Assembly (NCBI GenBank): GCA_963768075.1
Contig: CAVYHD010000018.1
Coordinates: 434,001 to 498,000, forward strand
Direction: 5' to 3'
Length of the DNA: 64,000 nt
Source: QHXW01 sp963768075
GTDB taxonomy: Bacteria > Acidobacteriota > Terriglobia > Bryobacterales > Bryobacteraceae
A program made the translations under genes and the position numbers. Each line of letters begins with the position of its first letter. Within the stretch, counting starts at the first letter, position 1. Positions 27,045-34,434 of the stretch are shown one piece after another. Below the pieces are notes generated by a model. That model was not told the DNA's origin. It saw nothing but the letters and a program-made list of their open reading frames with translations, and searched no databases.

Positions 27045-27341
27045 ATGATTTCGAGTTTACGGGAAACAACGAGCAGATCGGTCCAGCTGTTCCTCTATTT
27101 GCAGGTTCTGGATCTGCTGACCACGCTGGTGGGTTTCAAGTTGGGTATCTCTGAGGCCAGCCCCTTCGTGCGGTCTCTGATGCATTTCGGGCCGGGCATA
27201 GCGGTTGCCGTTTCCAAGTTCGCCGCTATCACTCTGGCGGGCCTCTGCGTGGCGCTGAACCGTTCGCATCTGATTCGGTGGATCAATTACTGGTACGCCG
27301 CACTGATCATCTGGAACCTCTGCAGCATTCTTCTGTGGTAG
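27045..27341 (+). CDS. small membrane protein, DUF5658-like
   Basis: This 98-residue protein has about three hydrophobic segments. LYLQVLDLLTTLVGFKLGIS followed by EASPFVRSLM matches the pattern of DUF5658 (a Leu-Asp-x-x-Thr-Thr motif then E-x-[NS]-P). Function is unknown. It is co-directional with the prepilin peptidase and probably co-transcribed. The 138 bp after it (27342-27479) holds no gene I can support. Confidence 0.7.
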   Translation: MISSLRETTSRSVQLFLYLQVLDLLTTLVGFKLGISEASPFVRSLMHFGPGIAVAVSKFAAITLAGLCVALNRSHLIRWINYWYAALIIWNLCSILLW

Positions 27342-27479
27342 CGGGCAGCCAATCCTAACTTCAGTTAGTCCGAAATTTACCCCTCGACTTAATATTGATC
27401 GCATGGGCTCCGCATGCTGTAATGCGGAAGTGCAGCGCACTTTCGCGCGCGCCGACTCACTTACTCGGTTTCAATTGCC

Positions 27480-29090
27480 TTGCCACCTGTTCTTACTGAA
27501 ACGCAGCGGCCCGATCAGCCTCCATCGTCCGCTCTGTGGCGGGCGCGCTGGACTGGCAGCTTACTCAGGCGTGACGCCGTAACATGCTTAGGTGTTGGTC
27601 TATTGGCGCTGATCATCCGGCTGGCATTGTTACCCTGGCTTCCTATTCCTGAACCCGCGGTTCACGATGAATTCAGCTATCTGTTGGGCGCAGAGACCTT
27701 CGCGTCCGGCAGGCTGACTAATCCAACACATCCCTTGTGGATTCATTTTGAAACCTTTCACGTGAACCAGCAACCCACCTACGCAACGAAATATCCGCCG
27801 GCACAGTCGCTGGCTATGGCAGTGGGTCAAAGACTACTTGGAAACTACTGGTACGGCGTCTGGCTGAGTGTGGGGTGCATGTGTGCATGCCTCACTTGGA
27901 TGCTGCAAGGTTGGGTCGCGAGGCGATACGCGCTGATAGGCGGACTCATGGCAATAGCGCAGTGGGGCGTTGCCGGCTATTGGATCAACTCTTACTGGGG
28001 GGGAGCATTGGGGGCGGCCGGAGGCGCACTGGTGCTTGGCGCAGTGCCGCGATTGGTGTGGCGGGCTAACGCTCCATCCATGGCTCTTGGCGCGTTGGGG
28101 GTTCTTCTATTAGCCAACACGAGGCCCTTTGAAGGAGCTCTCACGACAATGGGCGCAGCGGTGGCCCTGGTAATCTGGCGCCGACGCGCAGGAGGTCGCG
28201 TGTCAGAGCTGATTTTGACGAAGGCTGCGCTGCCCGCAGCTATATTGTTGGTTGCCGGCGTGGGTAGCATGGCATATTACAACTATCGAGTAACCGGCGA
28301 TCCGCTGCTGCTGCCGTATATCGTCAATGAAAGACAATATTCTTCCTCGCCGCATCTCTGGATCCTCCCGCCAAGCCATCCCGTCACGTACCGACACGAT
28401 ATCATGCGCCGTTTCTGGATCGACTGGGACAAACCGTTCTACTTGGAAGCGCGCGCGAACCCGGGGGTTGTGCTCAAGGATTTCGTGTGTTCTGTTCTGC
28501 CGTTCTTCATAAATCCGTTGACCGGATTACTCATTGCGATAGCCATCGTGCTACGACGAGGTTGGAAAGTGAGTCTCGTCTTGGTCCTGATGGCGGTTCC
28601 GATAGTGGGCATACTGACGGAAAAAGCAGCCTCGATGCACTATTTTTCGCCGGCCACCGGATTAGTGCTCGTCCTGGCGATGTGCGGACTGCAATTCCTG
28701 CGCACGGTGCGAATTCGCAGAGTGCGTTTGGGAACAACCGCGCTCGTCGTGTTTGCCGGCGTGTTTCTTATGGACAGAGTTTTTAAAATTACATCCGAAC
28801 TTAGATCAACCGCGCCTAATGCATTTGCGGTTAGCCGCCAACTGTTAATTCACAAACTGGAGGCGACCGGGCGGCAGCACTTAGTGATTGTCCGCTATTC
28901 CCCTAAGCACTCGATTCACGACGAGTGGGTCTACAACCATGCTGATATAGACGGATCATCTATCGTGTGGGCACATGACATGGGAGTGCAGCAAAACCGT
29001 GAGATAGTAGACTACTACCGGGGCAGAGACATCTGGCTGCTGGATCCGAACGCAAGTCCACCTTTGTTACCCTACCCGGCGAGTCCATAG
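27480..29090 (+). CDS. polytopic membrane glycosyltransferase-like protein (GT39/ArnT-like)
   Basis: This 536-residue protein has about ten membrane segments. After the first one comes the acidic pair of GT-C enzymes: EPAVHDEFSYLLGAETFASG, with a TNPTHPLW loop and TKYPPAQSLAMAVGQRLLGN. This is the layout of lipid-phosphate-sugar-dependent glycosyltransferases such as PMT/ArnT. The C-terminal 100 residues are soluble and probably periplasmic. The start is TTG at 27480. It opens a rightward glycan cluster. The donor and acceptor are unknown. Confidence 0.75.
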   Translation: MPPVLTETQRPDQPPSSALWRARWTGSLLRRDAVTCLGVGLLALIIRLALLPWLPIPEPAVHDEFSYLLGAETFASGRLTNPTHPLWIHFETFHVNQQPTYATKYPPAQSLAMAVGQRLLGNYWYGVWLSVGCMCACLTWMLQGWVARRYALIGGLMAIAQWGVAGYWINSYWGGALGAAGGALVLGAVPRLVWRANAPSMALGALGVLLLANTRPFEGALTTMGAAVALVIWRRRAGGRVSELILTKAALPAAILLVAGVGSMAYYNYRVTGDPLLLPYIVNERQYSSSPHLWILPPSHPVTYRHDIMRRFWIDWDKPFYLEARANPGVVLKDFVCSVLPFFINPLTGLLIAIAIVLRRGWKVSLVLVLMAVPIVGILTEKAASMHYFSPATGLVLVLAMCGLQFLRTVRIRRVRLGTTALVVFAGVFLMDRVFKITSELRSTAPNAFAVSRQLLIHKLEATGRQHLVIVRYSPKHSIHDEWVYNHADIDGSSIVWAHDMGVQQNREIVDYYRGRDIWLLDPNASPPLLPYPASP

Positions 29091-29160
29091 AGCAAACCAA
29101 CCGCGCCATCTTAATAGGTTGTAAACGAAAGTAACAGCGGCGCTACGACTATGGATAACA

Positions 29161-30522
29161 TTGACATACGACGGTCCGCACCCCAAACTAGCGATTGGAC
29201 TTACATCACGGCAGCCGTGTCTTGCCCTAGCGCCGGCAGCCAGGCATCTACTCATTGGTGACCTAGTGTTATACACTGCGGCCAGCGCCGATTTGGAGCT
29301 TTCTCTTCCCGCCAATGATGTTGGCCAGCCGGAACTCACCATCCTAATTCCTACTCTCAACGAACACCTCACGATTGCTCCTTTCCTGGAGTGGTGCCAC
29401 ATCGGCTTGCAGAAAGGTGGGATCGCGGGCGAAATCCTGATTGTCGATAGCTCGACCGATGGCACGCCTGAGATCGCCCTTGAACACGGGGCCCGCGTGC
29501 TCCGGACGCCGAAGAGGGGTGTGGGGCGTGCTTACATTGACGCCATTCCGTACATTCGAGGCAAGTATGTGCTCATGGGCGACGCCGATTGTACCTACGA
29601 TTTTCGTGACCTCGAGGCGTTTGTACGAGAATTCCGAGCGGGCAACGAATTCATCATGGGATCGCGTTTCAACGGGTACATTGAACCGGATTCCATGCCG
29701 GCACTGCACCGCTATTTCGGCACGCCGGTAACCACGTTCATTCTGAATCTGCTGTATTCCACCCACTTTGCGGACATTCACTGCGGCATGCGCGGTATCA
29801 CAAAGCAAGCATTGGAGCGCATTGAGCTGGAATCGCAGTCCTGGGAATACTCGTCGGAAATGGTTCTGAAATCCGTGTGCCTGCGGCTGAAGACGGTGGA
29901 AGTGCCGGTGAGGTTTCTAAAGGAGCCCGAGGGCCGCTGCAGTCATTTGAAACGCAATGGCTGGCTGGAACCGTGGCGTGCAGGTTGGATCAACCTTAAG
30001 GCGATGTTCCTCTATGGCACCGACTTCTTTCTGCTCCGGCCGGGCTTACTTCTTCTCGCTCTCGGGTTACTGCTCGCCCTGCCTGAAAGCACGGCGCCAG
30101 TGGCGCTTGGACCGGTCGTTCTTTCACTCAACTGGATGCTACTCGGACAGACTCTCGCCGTGCTGGGCTTACAGAGTTTCTACCTCGGTTGCATCGTCCA
30201 GGTGCTTTACAACTATTCACCTCGGGCGTCCAACCGGTGGCTGCGGCTGTTCGCATACAACCGTGCCATGGTATTCAGTGGCGCCCTGGTTACAGCTGGT
30301 ATCGCACTTTGCGTTCCGCTTTGTGTCCAATATGTGCAACTGGGGTTACGCCTTGAGGGGATCGGCGTCCGCAACCATCTAGCCGCCACCGGACTGCTGC
30401 TGCTCATTTTTGGGTTTCTCACTTTCTCGAACACCCTGGTGCTGCACGCGGTCAAACTTCGCATAAAGCCGCGGCTGCTCACGGCCGAACAGGGCCCGCT
30501 CTCATGCAAAATCGCGTCTTAG
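29161..30522 (+). CDS. GT2-family glycosyltransferase with membrane C-terminus
   Basis: This 453-residue enzyme has a GT-A domain (about 55-300) with PELTILIPTLNEHLTIAPFL, ILIVDSSTDGTPEIA, the DxD in YVLMGDADCTYDFRDLEAF, and EFIMGSRFNGYIEPDSMPAL. Four to five C-terminal membrane segments follow. This is the layout of polyprenyl-phosphate glycosyltransferases (Dpm1/GtrB-like), which load a sugar onto a lipid carrier for GT-C enzymes such as its neighbour. The TTG at 29161 is uncertain; GTG at 29266 still precedes the domain. It overlaps the epimerase gene by 19 bp. Confidence 0.85.
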   Translation: MTYDGPHPKLAIGLTSRQPCLALAPAARHLLIGDLVLYTAASADLELSLPANDVGQPELTILIPTLNEHLTIAPFLEWCHIGLQKGGIAGEILIVDSSTDGTPEIALEHGARVLRTPKRGVGRAYIDAIPYIRGKYVLMGDADCTYDFRDLEAFVREFRAGNEFIMGSRFNGYIEPDSMPALHRYFGTPVTTFILNLLYSTHFADIHCGMRGITKQALERIELESQSWEYSSEMVLKSVCLRLKTVEVPVRFLKEPEGRCSHLKRNGWLEPWRAGWINLKAMFLYGTDFFLLRPGLLLLALGLLLALPESTAPVALGPVVLSLNWMLLGQTLAVLGLQSFYLGCIVQVLYNYSPRASNRWLRLFAYNRAMVFSGALVTAGIALCVPLCVQYVQLGLRLEGIGVRNHLAATGLLLLIFGFLTFSNTLVLHAVKLRIKPRLLTAEQGPLSCKIAS

Positions 30523-31481
30523 TTACAGGCGGAGCGGGGTGCATCGGCTCGGACCTCGCAGAGAGGCTTCTAGAACTAGGTTCGCATGTGACGGTTCTCG
30601 ACAACCTGAGCAGCGGCAAGCGAGAGCATATCGCTCGGCTGATGCTCCACCCAAACTTTCGGTTCGTAGAAGGCGATCTTCTGAATCGCGGACTGCTGGA
30701 CTCGATCGTGAGCCGTGTGCAGATGGTCTATCATCTTGCCGCGAATCCCGACGTGAAATTCGCTCTCGGGGACCGCACGGACAAGGACCTGCACCAAAAC
30801 ACGATCTGCACCTACAACGTGCTGGAGAGCATGCGACAGCACGGTGTCCGACGCCTGGCTTTTTCCTCGACATCCGCAATCTACGGCGTTTCCGATCGGC
30901 AGCCCATACCCGAGGACAGTCCAGCGCGGCCCATCTCGCTGTATGGCGCGACCAAGCTAAGTTGTGAGGCGATGATCGGCGCCTTCCAGCATCTGTTCGA
31001 GATGGATTGCTGGATTTTCCGGTTCGCCAATGTGGTGGGCCCGAAGGTGCGAAGAACCGGGCGGACCGTGATCGGCGATTTCATCGCCAGGTTGAGCGAA
31101 GATGCGACGCGGCTGAAGATCCTTGGCAACGGGCTGCAAGCGAAATCGTACCTGCTGAGCACGGAGTGCGTCGATGCGATGCTGTTCGCGGTGGATCGGG
31201 CTCCCGACGGTTTCCAGGTGTTCAATTTAGGCTGCAACGATTGTCTCCCAGTGAACTGCATCGCACAAATGGTGGTAGAAGCGATGGGGTTGAGCAATGT
31301 GAAGTTCGAATATTCCGGCGGCGAGTGCGGCTGGCCGGGTGATATTCCGCGGTTCATTTTGGATGTCACGGCAATCAATCGGCTGGGCTGGCAGGCTCGA
31401 CTCACCTCGAAAAAGGCCGTAGAACAAGCGATTCGATCTACGCTGACGCACGTGGAACAAGGAGAGCTATGCAGGTCGTAA
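30504..31481 (+). CDS. NAD-dependent sugar epimerase/dehydratase
   Basis: This 325-residue extended short-chain dehydrogenase/reductase acts on nucleotide sugars. The NAD motif is VLVTGGAGCIGSDLAERL (GxxGxxG at 9-15), with Asp33 for the adenosine ribose, VYHLAANPDVKFA, the catalytic SSTSAIYG segment, and Tyr147/Lys151 in SLYGATK. It resembles UDP-glucose 4-epimerases, but the exact reaction cannot be told. Placed before hddC, it may modify the hexose or heptose donor. Stop overlaps the hddC start by 13 bp. Confidence 0.87.
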   Translation: MQNRVLVTGGAGCIGSDLAERLLELGSHVTVLDNLSSGKREHIARLMLHPNFRFVEGDLLNRGLLDSIVSRVQMVYHLAANPDVKFALGDRTDKDLHQNTICTYNVLESMRQHGVRRLAFSSTSAIYGVSDRQPIPEDSPARPISLYGATKLSCEAMIGAFQHLFEMDCWIFRFANVVGPKVRRTGRTVIGDFIARLSEDATRLKILGNGLQAKSYLLSTECVDAMLFAVDRAPDGFQVFNLGCNDCLPVNCIAQMVVEAMGLSNVKFEYSGGECGWPGDIPRFILDVTAINRLGWQARLTSKKAVEQAIRSTLTHVEQGELCRS

Positions 31482-32167
31482 TCCTTGCCGGGGGCCTGGG
31501 CACGCGGTTGTGGCCTGTGACGAGGCGCGTTCCAAAACCCTTAGTCCCGGTGGCGGGAGTTCCTTACCTGGATCACCAGATTCGCCTGCTTGAGCGGCAA
31601 TCGCTTACTGACATCGTTCTTCTCACGGGCTATCTGGGTGAGCAACTCGAAGAGCGCTTCGGGGACGGAAGCCGGTTCGGCGTTCGCATCCGGTATTCGC
31701 GAGAAAAACAGCCGCTCGGAACCGGAGGCGCGCTGCGTGAGGCGCGCGAACTACTGGCTGAATCGTTTCTGGTGATTTACGGCGATTCTTACTTACCGAT
31801 TGAATATGCGTCCGTTGGCCGCCTGCTTGCAACTACGGCCGCCAGTGCCGTGATGGCCGTCTATCGCGATCTTCGCGGTGAAACGAGTGTACGGTGTAAC
31901 GTCGCGATGGATGCGGATGGCACCATACTGCGTTATGACAAACGGGCGGTAGGCGACGTGGAACTAGAGTACGTCGAAGCGGGTGTGTTGGTACTCCGCC
32001 GTTCCGTGCTGGAATTGATTCCGGCGACGGGCGCGGCATCGCTCGAGGAGCAAGTCTTTCCGATCTTGATCGATCGCCGCAGGTTGCTGGGGTTTGCGAC
32101 GCAGCAGCGGTTCTACGACATGGGTACACCCGACCGGTTGCGGGTGATTGAGGAGTACCTGGCATGA
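31469..32167 (+). CDS. hddC: D-glycero-D-manno-heptose 1-phosphate guanylyltransferase (HddC-like)
   Basis: This 232-residue sugar-1-phosphate nucleotidyltransferase shows the activating motif QVVILAGGLGTRLWPVTRRV with PKPLVPVAGVPYLDHQIRLL, FLVIYGDSYLPI for the metal-binding Asp, and LGTGGALREAREL. With the heptose kinase and phosphatase genes directly downstream, the assignment as HddC, which makes GDP-D-glycero-alpha-D-manno-heptose, is well supported. Taken alone it could be any mannose/glucose-1-phosphate nucleotidyltransferase. It overlaps hddA by 4 bp. Confidence 0.8.
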   Translation: MQVVILAGGLGTRLWPVTRRVPKPLVPVAGVPYLDHQIRLLERQSLTDIVLLTGYLGEQLEERFGDGSRFGVRIRYSREKQPLGTGGALREARELLAESFLVIYGDSYLPIEYASVGRLLATTAASAVMAVYRDLRGETSVRCNVAMDADGTILRYDKRAVGDVELEYVEAGVLVLRRSVLELIPATGAASLEEQVFPILIDRRRLLGFATQQRFYDMGTPDRLRVIEEYLA

Positions 32168-33183
32168 TTATGACCAGAACTCCATTCCGGATCAGTTTTG
32201 CGGGCGGCGGCTCGGACCTTCCCTCGTTCTATCGGGAAGAGCCGGGCATGGTCATCTCGGCCGCAATTTCCAAGTACATGTACCTCGTGGTCAAACAAGC
32301 GTTTGCGAATACGTTTCGCGTCAGTTATTCCCAAACCGAGCTTCGCAAGCACGTAGAGGACATCCAACACCCGATCGTACGGGAGTGCCTCAAGGCGCTG
32401 GGGATTTCGCGTGGACTCGAGATCGTTTCGGTCGCGGACATGCCGGCGCAGACAGGCATGGGATCGTCGAGCAGTTTTGCGGTGGGCCTGTTGGCCGCTT
32501 TGCACGCGATGCACGGGAGAAATGCCGACGCCGGAAAACTCGCGCGCCAGGCGTGTGACATCGAAATCAACAAACTCCGGGAGCCCATCGGGAAGCAGGA
32601 TCAGTACATTGCGGCGTACGGCGGCATCCAGTTCATCCAATTCATGCCGGACGGGGACGTTTTCGTGGATCCGGTGATCTGCTCCATGGAAACGAAGCAC
32701 GCGCTCAACCAGCGCCTGCTGTTGTTCTATACGGGCCGGACTCGCGAAGCGCGCACGGTGCTCGAGCGCCAGAATCTGAAAACGGCAGCGAATCGGGCGG
32801 GGTTGCGCGAACTCTGCCGGATCGCGGTCTTCATGCGGGATGTGCTGCGGGCCGGACACGAACTGAAGGAGTTCGGCGAGTTGCTGCACGAGGCCTGGCG
32901 GATCAAGCGGACGTTGGAATCGAGCATCACGAGTCCGGAAATCGACGAGTTGTACGAGAGGGGCATTCGCGCGGGCGCGCTCGGAGGGAAACTGCTGGGT
33001 GCGGGCGGGGGCGGATTTCTACTGTTCTTCTGCGAGCCGGAAAAACAGGATTCGCTGCGGCGCGCTATGGCGGGCGCGGCGGAAATCCAGTTCGCGTTTG
33101 AGCCGCAAGGCAGCAAGATCATCTACGTGGGGGAGGACCAGTGGAGCTCCGTCGAAGCGCCTTTCTCGACCGTGATGGCGTAA
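32164..33183 (+). CDS. hddA: D-glycero-alpha-D-manno-heptose 7-phosphate kinase (HddA-like)
   Basis: This 339-residue GHMP kinase phosphorylates heptose 7-phosphate at C1 in the GDP-heptose route. Family blocks: RTPFRISFAGGGSDLPSFYR, the phosphate-binding loop PAQTGMGSSSSFAVGLLAAL (about 94-113), KQDQYIAAYGGIQFIQF, and the C-terminal GALGGKLLGAGGGGFLLFFC. These are characteristic of HddA-like sugar kinases. It overlaps gmhB by 43 bp, an unusually long overlap. Confidence 0.88.
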   Translation: MIMTRTPFRISFAGGGSDLPSFYREEPGMVISAAISKYMYLVVKQAFANTFRVSYSQTELRKHVEDIQHPIVRECLKALGISRGLEIVSVADMPAQTGMGSSSSFAVGLLAALHAMHGRNADAGKLARQACDIEINKLREPIGKQDQYIAAYGGIQFIQFMPDGDVFVDPVICSMETKHALNQRLLLFYTGRTREARTVLERQNLKTAANRAGLRELCRIAVFMRDVLRAGHELKEFGELLHEAWRIKRTLESSITSPEIDELYERGIRAGALGGKLLGAGGGGFLLFFCEPEKQDSLRRAMAGAAEIQFAFEPQGSKIIYVGEDQWSSVEAPFSTVMA

Positions 33184-33668
33184 TCAACGTCAGCCCGGCT
33201 CCCGGCGGCTACATTTGCAAATGGGAGGAGTTCCACCTGATTCCCGAAGCGGTGGAATGGATCCGGCTGTTCCATGCGTTGGATCTGTTGGTGATCATAG
33301 TAACCAACCAGCGCGGCGTGAGCCGGGGCCTTATCGATCCAGCGGAGTTGGCCCGCATACACGCGAACATGCAAGCGGAACTGGCGCACCTAGGGGCGCG
33401 CGTGGACGACGTGTTCTGCTGCCCGCATGAAGAGAACACGTGTAACTGCCGGAAACCGCGGCCAGGGTTGGTATGGCAAGCGGCCAGTAAATGGAACATC
33501 GACGTGCAACGTTCGATCCTTTTGGGCAATTCCGCATGCGACCGCCAGCTCGCGGAGAATTGCGGGATGCATTTTGTCGGAGTTCAAGAGGGGCACGTGA
33601 CGGGCCGGCCTGGCGGCAACGCGGCTGAGCAACTGGCGTGCACCGCGAACTGGAGTTTACAAGCGTGA
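33141..33668 (+). CDS. gmhB: D-glycero-D-manno-heptose 1,7-bisphosphate 7-phosphatase (GmhB)
   Basis: GmhB (175 residues) is a HAD phosphatase that removes the C7 phosphate of heptose bisphosphate. It shows AFLDRDGVINVSPAPGGYIC (Asp10/Asp12), VIIVTNQRGVSRGL, the zinc-binding CPHEENTCNCRKPRPGL, and ILLGNSACDRQLAENCG. In the last motif Asn and Ala stand where many relatives have Asp. Starting at the GTG at 33141 puts the N-terminus inside the kinase gene. No gmhA (sedoheptulose 7-phosphate isomerase) is in the window. Confidence 0.9.
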   Translation: MELRRSAFLDRDGVINVSPAPGGYICKWEEFHLIPEAVEWIRLFHALDLLVIIVTNQRGVSRGLIDPAELARIHANMQAELAHLGARVDDVFCCPHEENTCNCRKPRPGLVWQAASKWNIDVQRSILLGNSACDRQLAENCGMHFVGVQEGHVTGRPGGNAAEQLACTANWSLQA

Positions 33669-34423
33669 GCCAGGAACTCTGCGACAATTGGGACCAGCAT
33701 TGGACGGACTTCAGCGAGTCTTCCGAAATGGGGCCGACGACTCGCTGGCGATGCAAGCTAATCCTGGGTCTGCTGGATGTCAGTTCCGACAGTGCAGCGG
33801 TCCGAATCCTCGAGGTCGGCAGTGGTAAGGGCGAGTTCGCCGACAAGTTCTGCGGACGCTACCCCGATGCTGACTTTCTCGGAATCGAGTTGAGCCGCAA
33901 AGGCGTTGATCTTGCAAGCCGGCGTGTCCGGACCGCCACGTTTCTGCAGCGGGATCTTCTGAAGCCGCCGGAAGACGGCCAAGGGTTGCAGTTCGGGGCG
34001 ACACACGCGATTTGCTCTGAGGTGCTGGAGCACCTATCGGATCCTGCGCTCTTGCTGCGAAACGCGACCGCTTACATGGCGCCGGGGTGCCGCCTGATTG
34101 TAACGGTACCAGGCGGACCATTCAATGACTTCTATACGCACATCGGGCATCGCCGGCACTACAGGCCCGCGGAGCTGAAAAAACTTTTGCAGGCATCTGG
34201 TTTCCAGGTAGAAACCTGCTATGGAGCCGGCTTCCCATTTTTCAACCTCTACCGGCTGATGCTTAGGTGGCGGGGCCAGAAATTGATCGCCGACGTCTCC
34301 GGCCCGCCATCGCGAATTGTACGAGTTGGCACGGCCGTCTTCGACGCACTTTTCCGGCTGAGCTTGGGTCGGGGAGGCTGGCAGACAGTGGCGGTGGCCC
34401 GATACTGTCCAGCCCAGTCATAG
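33665..34423 (+). CDS. class I SAM-dependent methyltransferase
   Basis: The protein has 252 residues from the GTG at 33665, which overlaps the gmhB TGA (GTGA); an in-frame GTG at 33638 is less likely. Rossmann-fold motifs: VRILEVGSGKGEFADKFCGR (SAM-binding GxGxG), DFLGIELSRKGVDLA, AICSEVLEHLSDPALLLRNA and GCRLIVTVPGGPFNDFYTHI. HIGHRRHYRPAELKKLLQAS resembles O-methyltransferases acting on glycan intermediates. Context suggests methylation of a sugar or lipid-linked glycan. Confidence 0.83.
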   Translation: MSQELCDNWDQHWTDFSESSEMGPTTRWRCKLILGLLDVSSDSAAVRILEVGSGKGEFADKFCGRYPDADFLGIELSRKGVDLASRRVRTATFLQRDLLKPPEDGQGLQFGATHAICSEVLEHLSDPALLLRNATAYMAPGCRLIVTVPGGPFNDFYTHIGHRRHYRPAELKKLLQASGFQVETCYGAGFPFFNLYRLMLRWRGQKLIADVSGPPSRIVRVGTAVFDALFRLSLGRGGWQTVAVARYCPAQS

Positions 34424-34434
34424 AAAGCAGGATT

